Part shown: one piece after another, positions 28,640 through 39,559 of the stretch
How the letters are laid out: every line of letters starts with the position of its first letter
Position numbering within the stretch: the stretch's first letter is position 1
Source of the DNA: Athripsodes cinereus
Lineage: Eukaryota; Arthropoda; Insecta; Trichoptera; Leptoceridae
Direction of reading: 5' to 3'
Length of the DNA: 64,000 nt
Assembly: GCA_947579605.1 (NCBI GenBank)
Contig: OX388307.1
Span: 31,597,237 to 31,661,236, forward strand
Notes under the pieces: model-generated
What the model was told of the DNA's origin: nothing
The model's database searches: none
The model's input: the letters and a program-made list of their open reading frames with translations, nothing else
Program-made: the position numbers and the translations under genes

Positions 28640-30590
28640 AATCTTTATAATAGAATATGCCCACAGAATCTGAATTGGGATTTCATGGTGACAGATCATT
28701 CAGTTGACACAAAAATTGTCAAAAATCGAAGTCAATATTTCCAAGAGTACCTACACGAGTCATTCTGCTAATTTTAATCCATTTTCCATCATTCTGTTTT
28801 ATTCCCCTCTTAAAAAAGCTTGTTTTTGGTGTTTATCCTCTTAAGCGGAAATGCACTCGGGTTATAAAACGAAGTTAACATAATTTTATTAGTAGGTACA
28901 TCGCGTGTAGGCGGAAACATTACGCCGAGATGAAAATTGTTTAAAATGGATTAATAATCAAATAATATTGTTATAAACAATAACCTGATTAACATCAAAC
29001 TCCCCTTTTTGTTCCTCTCCGTCTCTTTCGATTAATTCAATAACGCTTATGCGAAATGACCGTAGGGGGCAGTGAAATACAATTATTTTTTATCGCCCTA
29101 GTTGCTCATTTATCTAAAAATTAACTTGATTATAAAATCGACATCTTTTCTGCACTATGACTTTGTCTGTTCTGGAATTGATAAATGTATATCCATAGAA
29201 AGTATAATTGGTTTAAGAGCATGAGTTTTTGCTAAAAAGTTCCATATTTTAATTCAAAATTGACAAGGAAGATTCGATATCATCCATTATTTAAAAAAAA
29301 TATGAGTATATAACACCATCACGCAGTTAGTTACTTTACGAAAAAGTTCCATTATTAAAAAAAAGTGAATGAAAATTTCAAAGCTCCCGTGTGAAATCGT
29401 TAAAACACGTCAACGAAATCATTTAAGACTAAAAAGCTGAGCTTACAAAGAGTTGCGTCGAGAAAACAAAAACTTTCTCTGACAATCCAACGTAACTTTT
29501 TGACGTTAGTTTTCAAAACCATTAGCAGTGAAGACATTTGTATGTACTTTCGTTGTGTGTGAGTGTGGTATATAAAAAAAGCTCGGTAGAAATAGAAGGT
29601 AGTATGTAGTAGTAGTACTTAGTTGACACTTCACGTTGGTGACTTTTGTCTAGAAAACTTAAAATCACTTTCCGACATTTTAAAAGCTCCAAGCGTCGTG
29701 TAAGTCTGTAAAGAAACCTGATGTTACAGGGTTATGACATCACCTATGTTTGTTTGTACCTATATTGTATAATAACAATCCTTATGATTGTAGGTGTATG
29801 GAATTTTGCACTCGGCATCCTAAGCACGTTTGTCTGAAAACACTGAAATCATAGAGGAATGATCTTATAGATATGGTTTAATAATAGCATCTACGAGGAA
29901 AATTCAATGTGGAAATATTTCAATAACCACTGAACAATTTTATAAAATTGTTTGGTATAGTGATCACCAAAAGAGTTTTTCTAAAACACCTAAAGTCAAG
30001 CCAATTTATTTTCAAAGCATTGTTTTGTGAAAACCATCGTTTGGAAATTCTCCAGAAAAACCGTGAATAGTAATGTCTTCATAGCCAATGATGATGACAT
30101 TAAATTTCTCAAACAATAACAGGGTAAGTTTTTATTTAAATGAGAAGCAATCTTATAAATGTTCCATTGACGCTCTCAAAAATAGTCAATTTTGCCTCTG
30201 AAGTACGAATATCATACAACAGTTTAAGTCTAAATATCGTAAAGTATGTACTTACAATATGTAAGTACAATTAATTTAAGACCAATGTCAATTTATCAAC
30301 AGTTTATTAGTGTCCAATTATTAAAAGTAAAAACTAGCTAAGTTAATTTCTCCTCATACCAGCGAATGCTGTCTGGAGAACTTGTAAAAAAGTAATAAAG
30401 ATAAATAAAGATAAAAAAGATTATAATAATAAATATTAACTTGACTTTTTTTAAGATACAGGTTAGAAATGCCGCGAGTGTCGATAGTAAGGTTCGTGAG
30501 CCTATGTGACAATAAAATATTGCACAACAGAGCGACAGCCACAAACGAAATTCTCGTATGTTATTTTGCGATAGAATGATGGATTATTTA
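28640..30590. other. No gene recognised
   Basis: Relatively repeat-free AT-rich DNA without a coding ORF. A possible promoter is listed separately at 29569. Confidence 0.4.
29569..29700 (+). promoter_or_regulatory. Weak candidate core promoter and non-coding first exon
   Basis: TATATAAAA at 29569-29577 is followed about 25-30 nt later by ordinary sequence that could hold a start site, and a GTAAGT donor follows at 29700. No downstream coding exon can be tied to it. TATA-like runs are common in such AT-rich DNA, so this is only a pointer. Confidence 0.15.
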
Positions 30591-30599
30591 GTAGTTCAA

Positions 30600-30830
30600 C
30601 AAATAGTACTACTTTACCCTCATGGCATATCACATTAGTGGTGCAGCCAGCAGATCAGCTACATAATTATAATAAACATATAATATGTACTCTCCGTAAC
30701 AATGAAAAATAAGACATTCAGGAAGGCTGGAAAACCTCAACGCCGAATTAAAGATATGAAACTTCTTTATTTTTTCGAACAACTGCCTTCAAGATTTGAC
30801 GTAATCTTCTTCCAAGAAGATCTAGAACTA
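30600..30830 (-). repeat. (TAG)n-tailed short repeat, copy
   Basis: TAGTACTACTTTACCCTCATGGCATATC, GCAGCCAGCAGATCAGC, ACTCTCCGTAACAATG, AAGACATTCAGG and CTTTATTTTTTCGAACAAC: most of the family in reverse orientation. Confidence 0.75.
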
Positions 30831-30969
30831 TTTTTAAATAATAATATTAACTAAATATTATTGTGATGATCAAGGGCGCATTTAACGTTTTTTTATCTGT
30901 TGAAAATATACCGTCAGTGTAAAAGTTTTTGATGTTCTACTCAATGATGACCTACTCAATGTTCTGATC

Positions 30970-31150
30970 TCAATTTTTTTTTTTTAAAAAAGATATATCT
31001 GGGTTTTGTTATAAACCCAAATACAACCTTATACACCTTTCACAGTAAGCTAAAAGCTTTTGTCGTGAAAGGGGAGTTTGCCGGCACCTGGGATCGAACT
31101 CCGGACCTCATGTTCATAAGGCCGAGACTCTACCTCCAGACTACCGACGA
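30970..31150 (-). repeat. tRNA-derived SINE, full copy (family of 22175)
   Basis: Starts with a T-run (poly(A) on the minus strand), then AAAGATATATCTGGG, TACACCTTTCACAGTAAGC, and a head ending GCACCTGGGATCGAACTCC (reverse B box) and TACCTCCAGACTACCG (reverse A box). Confidence 0.82.
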
Positions 31151-31229
31151 ACTGGTAACGTAATGTTAAGTAACATTACTAAGCATTGTTCCGTGGAGCA
31201 TCTGTCAAAAAATTAATCTTCCAAGGATA

Positions 31230-31375
31230 AGATTAGATTCACGCCAAGGATTGCCACCCATTTTGAACGTCTTAATTTTTGTTGGCGTTGATAGGGCGGC
31301 TTGCATGTTTATTACACACAGCGGTCCGCTGGCTACGAAATATGCCGTAGTGACATACAAGTAGGTATATTAATA
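31230..31375 (+). repeat. (TAG)n-tailed short repeat, copy
   Basis: GCCACCCATTTTGAACGTC, TTGTTGGCGTTGATAGGGCG, GCTTGCATGTTTATTACAC, CCGCTGGCTACG and ATATGCCGTAGTG. First of two copies in tandem orientation. Confidence 0.75.
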
Positions 31376-31389
31376 TTTTGGTTGATAAA

Positions 31390-31735
31390 AGGCAGGTTTT
31401 CGAGAAAATAAAGACATTTAACATCTTAAAATCAGCGATGAGAAGTGCCAACCATTTTGAACGTCTTAATTTCTTGTTAATGCAGAGAGGACGTCATGCA
31501 TGTCATTACACGCAACAGCCCCCCTAGACAAACCGTCACTTATCGATCGACAACAAACGAATTTACGACTACAACCGCAACAATAACGCATAATTACACA
31601 GGACATGTAGGTAGATTGTCGTAAATTCGTTTGTAGTCGATCGAAAAGTGCGAGCTTGTCTATGGTGGCTGGTCTTTTGGCTACTGCATTTGCGGGATAT
31701 GCTGAGGTAGTATAGTAGTATATTATGATTATATT
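31390..31735 (+). repeat. (TAG)n-tailed short repeat interrupted by a MITE
   Basis: AAAGACATTTAACATC through GCAGAGAGGACGTCATGCATG on the left, and GGCTACTGCATTTGCGGGATATG through GGTAGTATAGTAGTATA on the right, are the two halves of one family copy. They are separated by the inverted-repeat element at 31523-31664. Confidence 0.78.
31523..31664. repeat. Inverted-repeat MITE nested in a (TAG)n-family repeat
   Basis: The arms CCTAGACAAACCGTCACTT / GATCGACAACAAACG are mirrored as TTTGTAGTCGATCGAAAAG / GAGCTTGTCTATGG with a few mismatches. About 50 nt per arm and a loop with CGCATAATTACACAGG. The target duplication is not clear. Confidence 0.8.
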
Positions 31736-31739
31736 TTGT

Positions 31740-32430
31740 TTGATGTTTGGGAAAAACTTGATTTTGTTTTATACTTTCACATAATAAAAAAATACCAATA
31801 ATAGTTTGGAATGCTGAAAAATCGACGTAGTATCTATGTATGTACTTTGAAATTAAAATAGTTCGGTGTACGATTTTTCGCTACTTTTATTAAGTAGGTA
31901 TGTCATCTATAAGTTGTTAAGTCAATGTAAGAAAAGTTAAGAGTGCTCGGAATACATGTTATTTCAGAGTCTCAGCTCACTCCGATATTCTTACATGTTA
32001 TATTCTAGCAAACATCATGACATCTCCTGTGTAAAGATTTGTATTTTTATCCTCTGAGAATACAAGAAGGGAGCAGCGGCTCTTTCTTTAGTGCGTTGGT
32101 GTGACGCATTTCTTTTTATATGTTAATACTTTATCACTCAAAATTTGACAACCTTTTCCTAGTCCCTTTTTTTGCTTATTCTTCTCTTTTGTACCTCTTC
32201 TTTTCATTCATTTAAGGTTTTTGTGAAAGTTTCATGAAATTAGGTTAGTTGAAAGAAATCACACCCCTGATATAAACTCGCCGTCTCTAGGTATATTGAC
32301 TATTATAATATGATTGTATTTGATTTTAATGTATATTTTGTAAATTTGCTTGTTATCAATGTACAGTTTAGAATAAATAAAATAATGTTTTTTTTTTTAT
32401 TTATTAATTAATAATTATCCTAAAATATAC
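31740..32430. other. No gene recognised
   Basis: AT-rich. The end, AATAAATAAAATAATG followed by a T-run near 32360-32400, looks like a LINE poly(A) end, but no coding remnant is identifiable. Confidence 0.35.
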
Positions 32431-32444
32431 ACCATCCTTTAAAC

Positions 32445-32555
32445 CAGAGCTCTGCAACTGGTGTGCCGCGGAATTCTAGAAAAAAAATTGGTGTGCCGCG
32501 AAGTTCTAAGAAGAATTTTGGTGTGCTGCAGATGAAAAAAGGTTGCGGGGCACTG
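32445..32555. mobile_element. hAT-type MITE, 111 bp, 8-bp target duplication
   Basis: CTTTAAAC flanks both ends (32437-32444 and 32556-32563). The ends are CAGAGCTCTGCAAC and the mirror of CAGTGCCCCGCAAC, the hAT pattern. The interior is three imperfect tandem copies of TTGGTGTGCCGCG plus TTCTAGAA-type sequence. Confidence 0.85.
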
Positions 32556-32569
32556 CTTTAAACAACACA

Positions 32570-33480
32570 GAGCCAGTAAATATTTATACTGACGATACTT
32601 GGTGAATGATCATTTCAATATATGTATAAAACTACTTAACATTAAATTCTGTGAAAGTACAATGCAAAAGGTATTTTTGTATGAAAAATCAACAAATTAA
32701 TTTACATTAAAAAATCATCATTGATGATAAACAAGAAAGGTAATTAATTTTACTACATGAGAGTATTTTTTTTTATAATTGTTCTCGTATCGGCGGTGTA
32801 TATACTAAAACTAGAATAAAATTGGACTTTTTTACAATTCTTCCACATCACCACTATTTCTAATCACTAGCCGCCTCTGCAATAAAGAACAGTTACGCTA
32901 CAGGTTACATTACCATTGTACCGAAATATAATACCCGATATGATGTGCTACCTGGTACTAGAAAAAGGTAAAAGGAATGACTATTGAATATTAATGAAAC
33001 CTTAAGTAGTGAGCCAGATTTTTTCTTTTCTTCCTAAAGAAAGGTTGAACCAAAAATACTAAATAAACACAACATTTTTCGACGGTTGAAAATGCGAAAC
33101 GACTTCAAAGCCAAATTCTCAAGATTTCGGTCATTTATTTTCGAACGTACTTCAGTCCATAAATAACAAAAGTTTCGAGCTAATTATTATTGTGCTTTTC
33201 TTTACTTCTGTTGCTTTCGGTGTAAACGTTTTGGCCACACATTATTAACTAAAGAAAAATAGATTTCTGTTAATTTACGTGTTGTAAATTTTGGTTTTCA
33301 ATAATAAGTTTATTTTTTTCAAATGATCTAGAGTTTGTGTGTTCACATTGTGAAAAGACATTTTAAACATATTTGATATTAATAAAACACTGTTTTACTT
33401 TTCACTATTAATTTATTATTACTCAAGCGCTTTCGTCAAGTTAGCTTGACATTTTCAAGAGAACTAAAACTACTTTTTCA
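32570..33480. other. No gene recognised
   Basis: AT-rich DNA without a coding ORF or clear repeat assignment. AAGCGCTTTCGTCAAGTTAGC near 33425 followed by TTTTCAAGAGAAC resembles the end of a retroelement but cannot be classified. Confidence 0.35.
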
Positions 33481-33487
33481 GATTACT

Positions 33488-33645
33488 TATTACTTATTTT
33501 CCACCCATCCTGAATGTCTTGATTTTATATTGGCACGAAGAGGACAGTTTGCATGTTTCTTACATGCAGCTGATCTGCTGGCTACCCCAGTTGTGGGATA
33601 TGCCGTGATGGTATAGTAGTAGTAGTAGTAGTACTTATTTTTTAT
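33488..33645 (+). repeat. (TAG)n-tailed short repeat, best-preserved tail
   Basis: CCACCCATCCTGAATGTC, GGCACGAAGAGGACAG, TTTGCATGTTTCTTACATGC, AGCTGATCTGCTGGCTACCCC and GGGATATGCCGTGATGG, then TAGTAGTAGTAGTAGTAG. This copy defines the tail-side end of the family. Confidence 0.82.
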
Positions 33646-33659
33646 CAGTATTATATATT

Positions 33660-34870
33660 TTTTCTTTCTAATCATATATGAGAATCAGCTCTACGTGAAC
33701 ATACGGGTTTTCTCAGCATTTTAACACAAAAAATAATAAAAAAATGTTTCTATCTGAATTTTGAGCTACGAATGATTCTGAAATAGATGTTACAATTATT
33801 TTGTATGTACGCAATACGAGTCAAAGGAAATATGTACGCGGGAAATTCGTTTGAATTTGAGTGATAATGTCATGCGGTAACACAAGTTTTGATAGCAAAT
33901 GACGGCATTTCGTTGAAAAAGATCCAGCTCAGATATAATATTTTGGGGAAGGTATCGTTTTTTTTTTTGTTATACTTGACGTGAATACGTATTTGAATTC
34001 AAATTTCATTCAAGTATGATGTTTATTTCAGTTGATTTGTTTCTTCTTATCGCTGCCTTAACCCTCTCCACTACAAAATTAAATTATAGAGTCTTGGAAT
34101 TTTTCTATATATATGTAAAATAAATATAAGTATGTATTTTTGTTGATTTTTCTAAAAACAAATCTAAATAAATTAAAAGCAATTTTGAAAAAGATAAATT
34201 TATTATTTTTTTCGTTGAACTTCAAAGTCATTCTCAATTGAATTTCCATCAAGTACCGTCGATCGAAAATAATTTATAGGTGATTCACGTATTTGTATAA
34301 AGACACGTTACAAACGCTATGAAGATGTCATTTTTTTTATTTGCTGTTTTTATTACAAAACAAACAATAAATAAAATGTGGATGCATCAGTAGAAATTGA
34401 TTGAATTCTCTAAACTAAAAAGATTTTGGAAAAAGAAGTTTCAATTAGAGATCCAAAGAGAGAAAACATTAGGTAATCCACGCCATAGAATCAACCAATT
34501 TATATATTTAAGCACAAACTATATAGACACATTTTTTTAACCAGGTAAATATTAAAATAAAAACGTGCCTCAACGACCACACTGGCAACCAGAGGGTTAA
34601 AGGAATTGAAGAAATGTACTACGCATTTTTTATGTTTATTATTCCCACTGTAGACTTTTTATACATTTATGTACCACAATGTCTATTTATTATTTTTATG
34701 TTTGATTCTTATATCAACCATATAAAAGGTGTGATGTTGCGAATTTAAAATACATAGGTACTCAAATTTAGATGAAGTTATTTTGGAAGAAGTGAGAATG
34801 GTATCCAAACGCATATGAATTAGGACTAGGCTGGTTTAAATTATTATTATTTTTGGTCTCTATGGTCAAC
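33660..34870. other. No gene recognised
   Basis: AT-rich, no ORF of note, no assignable repeat. Confidence 0.35.
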
Positions 34871-34879
34871 GTACATCAA

Positions 34880-35165
34880 TCTTATTATTCTCATTTTTAG
34901 GGTCTTCTTCTCTTGTAAGTGCCCTATCAGGTGTCCCCAACGTTGGCGATCACTCTGGCTTAGGCTTCTTGGTCCTGCGCTATCTGAAACAACTCCTTCA
35001 CACCTCTCGTTCCAGTCCAATCTCGTATGTTGCGCAGCCACGAAGCATTTTTCAATGAAGCCACATTTCAAATGCTTCCAAGCGATTCATTGTACCTATT
35101 CATTTTTAGGGTCCAGGTTTCAGAACCGTACAGCAAAGCAGGCCATTCTCAGGCGATTCTCTATC
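34880..35165 (-). pseudogene. RTE-like LINE C-terminal fragment
   Basis: On the minus strand a stretch resembling ALLYGSETWTLKMN is followed by a decayed LRNIRDWTGT region and QIAQDQE, separated by stops. This is the post-RT region of an RTE-like element. No (ATG)n tail is visible. Confidence 0.65.
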
Positions 35166-35699
35166 GAATATCCAGTTTAAATGAAGTCTCATTTTATTTA
35201 TGAAAGGTCCATAAATGACCAATATTTATTGCAAACCAATTTTATATGAGAGTTAACTATTTTTATTTGAGATTTTCTACTTCATATCTTAAAGCAAAGC
35301 ATACTTTTTTTATGATGAATCTGATTTTTAAGACTTAAATGCTTATAACATACTATTAATCACAATATATGAGATTGTACCACGATGATAAAGGTTGAAA
35401 TATAGAAAGAGATTTTTGAACTCAAAAAATGGTAGTAGGTATCATATATTATTGTTGTTACAAATAATATAACCGACAATGTTAAAATATAGTTTACATT
35501 TTGATTGATCACCTTTTACATGACATGCTACATTCTCCATACACGCAACTTTACCTATGATTCTAATGATGTGACCTCGTTAGTTTTTTATTATCTTCTA
35601 TCTGTGTCAAATGTGAAATAACAATTTGTAGGTTACTCCATTTTTTATGTTCAATGGAATGTAGATATAAATTTTAAAAGTAAAATTTAGTACAGTATA

Positions 35700-35800
35700 A
35701 ATTTAGTACCCATAATACAAGATTCACATCTTAGTTTGGGACTAGCTCGGTCTGTATGAATTGTCTATACATGTTAAAAAAAATGTATCATTTATATTCA
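35700..35800 (+). repeat. SINE 3' end (family of 37373-37627)
   Basis: TAGTACCCATAATACAAGATTCACATCTTAG then GGGACTAGCTCGGTCTG and ATTGTCTATACATGTT, matching the tail half of the SINE at 37.4 kb. Head missing. Confidence 0.72.
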
Positions 35801-35892
35801 GATTGAGGTTTGTCTGATTTCCTTTTCTTTTCAGCTATTATTTGTCTTTTATTTTTTTGTTGGCATGGAGAGGATGATCTATATTAGGTGAA

Positions 35893-36010
35893 TTGAAACA
35901 AGTGTTTCTTTCAACTAAAAATTATTGATCGTGAGAGAGACGTCTTTCGACTTCTAATGACCTGATGAGTCGAAAGACGTTTCTCTCGCGATCATAAATT
36001 TATAGTATGA
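35893..36010. repeat. Fold-back MITE, diverged relative of 27292-27459
   Basis: Shares TTGAAACAAGTGTTTCTTTC and GAGACGTCTTTCGACTT with the 27.3-kb copy. The inner palindrome is intact (ATTGATCGTGAGAGAGACG mirrored at 35975-36000) but the outer right arm is lost. Confidence 0.75.
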
Positions 36011-36019
36011 AGAAAACAT

Positions 36020-37290
36020 TCTTTCCTCTGGGTTTGGCAGAAGATCGCACGGCATGCTGGGCATGATCCTCAAAACTGCGGAACTGATCAAAAATAAGAA
36101 AAAAAATATTTTCATATTCCTAGCATAATTGAACTATTACGATTTATTATTTGACTTTGAAATTATTCTTGCTTCTTGCAACTTTAAATTCTCTCTATGT
36201 AAAGTCTGCGTACGTCGTAACATCTGTAGTTATATTCTCAAGGGGTATTAGGAACACAGAGAATAAAAGAGATTATGATATTGCACCATCACGGCTATAG
36301 AAAGGTAACTTCGTTGTTCAAACCCATTGGTCTTTAACCTTTTTATCGTTTGATAATTTCACCGTAGTCCGCTAAAAAAAAAGTTGATTATTTACTTTTG
36401 AAAACTGAGACCTGGGAGACCTTCTGAGAGAATCTGTTTCAAGAATTTGATTATTTCCGTACATAACCTTACACCCAAATACGTCGCTTTTGATGATGTC
36501 CTCAATTTTGTAAATCAACATTTTCCACTTTTTCACAAAGAAGTACTATTTTAGGTGTCAGGTTCTATGATTTGATCATTTTTCTAACGGTAGAATATTT
36601 TTTATTCCGTGCTGAAAAGCCTCGCTCTGCTACGAGCCGTCGACGGACGAACATAGAGCTGTCAGCCATAACATTATCGTCTCAAAAATGTCATAGACAA
36701 CTCGTGTATACTCAACCCTGAAGATGCCCGCCATAGTTGAGGATGAAACGTTGGGATATAAATTGCCCTGGAGATCGCAGCCACCCTGGATGGAGACTTT
36801 TTAACTAGTGACGACGGTCGTGAAAGCCTAAGATCATACAATTTTCCTACTATACTACTACTACTACTAAAGCAAAAAAAGGGTGGACTCTCATGTTCCT
36901 TTCCTTGGCTCGATAGTTTTTGCTCCGCGGACCAGAGATTCGAGACCACTGCTCTAACCGATGCATTATTACGCTATGAAACTAACTGCTACACACTACT
37001 TCAACTAATACGTTTATGGGTTAAAGTTTGTCGCAGGTTAGATGCTCTTAGCAGAATAAACGGCACTACTTTTATTTTCTTACTTGCAATGGAGATACAC
37101 TCATCTTTTGAGTGTGTATGTATGAATGTGTTAACTTCATCTGTTTGTCATGGCAGATTTAATGTTATAAGAAGGAATATGATATTTTGTTAACCTCTCT
37201 ATTAAAAAAGTGTTTTTTTTTAAATTTAAATAAATGAAATAATTTTTATCTAAGCCGATCTTGGTAGGTATGTTAGGTACAAAAATACCA
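36020..37290. other. No gene; possible retroelement and hAT debris
   Basis: Near 36715 CTCAACCCTGAAGATGCCCGCC then GATGAAACGTTGGG resembles a retroelement terminal motif. Near 36925 the mirror of CAGTGGTCTCGAATCTCTGG and a GTCCGCGGAG box resemble a hAT end. Neither can be paired with a convincing partner. ACTACTACTACTAA near 36860 may be a remnant of the (TAG)n family. Confidence 0.3.
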
Positions 37291-37292
37291 AC

Positions 37293-37707
37293 TGTTTTTT
37301 CAACTACAGGTTTTCCGACAGCTCAAATGTCACTTTTTCACATTGACGGAGACCTAACGTCCTCTTGGATACGACGATTTGACGACGGTGTGGCGCGGAG
37401 GCTAACGCACTTGCCTTTGAGTCATGAGGTCCCGGGTTCGATTCCCGGCCAGGGCAGAATGAAGAATGACCTTTTTCAGATTGTCCTGGGTCTGGGTGTT
37501 ACATGTATATGTGTTTAGTGCATTGTATATGTGTATCGTCGTGTTAGTACCCATAATACAAGATTCATATCTTAGTTTGGGACTTGCTCGGTCTGTGTGA
37601 ATTGTCTTTACATGTTATGTTATGTTATGTTTTTTCAACTACAGGTTTTCCGACAGCTCAAATGTCACTTTTTCACATTGACGGAGACCTAACGTCCTCT
37701 TGGATAC
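37293..37707 (+). repeat. tRNA-derived SINE flanked by an 80-bp perfect direct repeat
   Basis: The SINE occupies 37373-37627. The tRNA-like head has an A box TGGCGCGGAGGC and a B box GGTTCGATTCC; the body has CCTGGGTCTGGGTGTTACATG and TAGTACCCATAATACAAG; the tail is (TTATG)n. It is flanked by identical 80-bp sequences at 37293-37372 and 37628-37707, far longer than an ordinary target duplication. The head is well preserved but the body identifies it as a SINE, not a tRNA gene. Confidence 0.88.
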
Positions 37708-37709
37708 CG

Positions 37710-39330
37710 CAGAAATCTGGAGACTTCCATTTTCCGATATTTTACACTTAACAAATCTTCTCCATAACGAAGGTGCCATAATGAGCAGCATGAAGGGTTG
37801 GAAGGCCAAAATACCCCGGAGTATGGAATCCTTTGACTGCACTACTCCAATATCCCTTTGTCCGACACAAACTCAGAAATAAAAATAAAAAAATTAACAA
37901 AAGAATTTTACAAACCTAGGTTGCATAAAATACATACAATGAGTGCATTGCATACAATGAGTGAACAGTGGTTCACTTAATTATCATTTGCAACATTAAA
38001 ATGTAAGTTATGTTGTGGGAAGAAATGACTCAATTGGCCTTCATAGAGCGTCAAAGTGAAAAAGGCTCGTTTCTGTCTGTGGGTCCTGAGAGGTAAGAGG
38101 AAGGATGATCCATTGACTGATCTGTCAAAAATGAACATTAGTATAATTGGATTAGTTGTTAAACGTTATTTATTCAGAAACTTACTTCAATAGAGCTATT
38201 CAGTTATCATTCTTCCAAAATTATGATCACATTGCCCTATTTGCCCCACTGATCAATTTGCCCTATCCATGTTACAACAATAATATTTTAGTACAGACAA
38301 ACGCTAATTCAAACTAACATCAAAAACTGCAAATTGCATGTTCCAAAACATAAAAGCGTTGATATAATTTTTTTTGACCTAGTACAAAAAACGGTTGTAG
38401 ATTTGACGAAAAGTTTCAAATTATGTAAAATCGTCAAATATTTGGCAAATGTTCATGCAAAACTGTCAATATTATTATTAAACGTCGGGTGAAAAATAAA
38501 GTTTTTAATAATCTACTAACCCCCATGTATAACGTTTTGAACTCTTTAAATTTTGACATGGCAGATTTCAAACTTTTCTCCAATATATACTTTCCAATTC
38601 CAATGTTTATAAACCCTGCAAAATAATATTTTAATAGTAGGTAAGTTTGTATATGATACGAATAGCATTGAGCTTTTTCGATTTGGCGATCATTATTATT
38701 TGTCAACCTGTTGATGCAAACTTATTGGTACAGAAAAGGTTTTTTCTCGAACAACTTTATCATTTTACAAGTTTAGTCTCAAAAGTTTGAATTTAGTCGA
38801 TTAATCATTTGATTAAAATGTACCTAATTTGTTTTATTTGTATTGAGCTTGTTGAAAATTGTGATACAATAAATGTTGATGATCGGTAGCGGTTAAAATT
38901 GGACAACAGGGAAAATTTGAACCCGATTAATAAGCTTTAATATTTATCTAAGTTCAATTTGCAAAATAAGCTTAATCGAATATTTTTTCAATTTTTCGTA
39001 GATTAATTTGATAATTTTACTAAACACAACAAACAACACAGATATAACAATCCATAGACTATTTCATAAAACTTTGTTTTAAACCTTCTCCTTATAGAGA
39101 CAAGTTTAGTCTCGTGTAAAGAAAGGAATGAATGATCTATCCACGAAACATTATTCAATATATAAATAATTATAGAACCTTTCACAAATAAGAGAACCAA
39201 TAACTAAAATTAATGCAATGACCATACAGGTTTAAATTAAAAATGAAACAGTTAGGATGTGTAGGAATATCTCAAGATTACATTGAATTCATGATACATA
39301 CCTACAAAGGTAGGTGAGTTGTGAAATTTT
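37710..39330. other. No gene recognised
   Basis: GGATACCGCAGAAATCTGGAGACTTCCATTT at 37702 is echoed near 23280 (GGATACCGCAGAAGTCTGTGC), so an unclassified repeat abuts the SINE. The rest is AT-rich with no gene. Confidence 0.4.
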
Positions 39331-39339
39331 GAAAAACTA

Positions 39340-39550
39340 CTACTATTTCTACTATACGAGATATCTCACAAATGGGGTAGCTAGCAGACCAGCTGCATAT
39401 AATAAATATGCAAGATGTCCTCTTCACGCCAAGAATTAAATAATACATTTAGTATTGACGGCAAACCTCATAGCTGTAAAATGTCTTTTTTCTTTCGAAC
39501 TTTTAGAGGACACTCGAAAACTTACGGAAAAGAACGGGAAATGAATTCTT
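39340..39550 (-). repeat. (TAG)n-tailed short repeat, copy
   Basis: ACTACTACTATTTCTACTATACG, GGGGTAGCTAGCAGACCAGC, AATATGCAAGATGTCC, CGGCAAACCTCATAGCTG and GGACACTCGAAAACTTACGG: most of the family, reverse orientation. Confidence 0.78.
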
Positions 39551-39559
39551 ATGAACAGC

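Noticed and set aside
29569..29700. Promoter of a host gene
   Set aside because: TATA-like sequence and a donor are present, but no coding exon follows; kept only as a very weak feature.
36329..36955. hAT element with both ends
   Set aside because: The two end-like sequences have 8-mers TTCAAACC and CTCTAACC beside them, which do not match, and the ends differ.
37381..37450. True tRNA gene
   Set aside because: The A and B boxes are good, but the sequence runs into a body and (TTATG)n tail shared with a second locus (35700-35800), as in a SINE.
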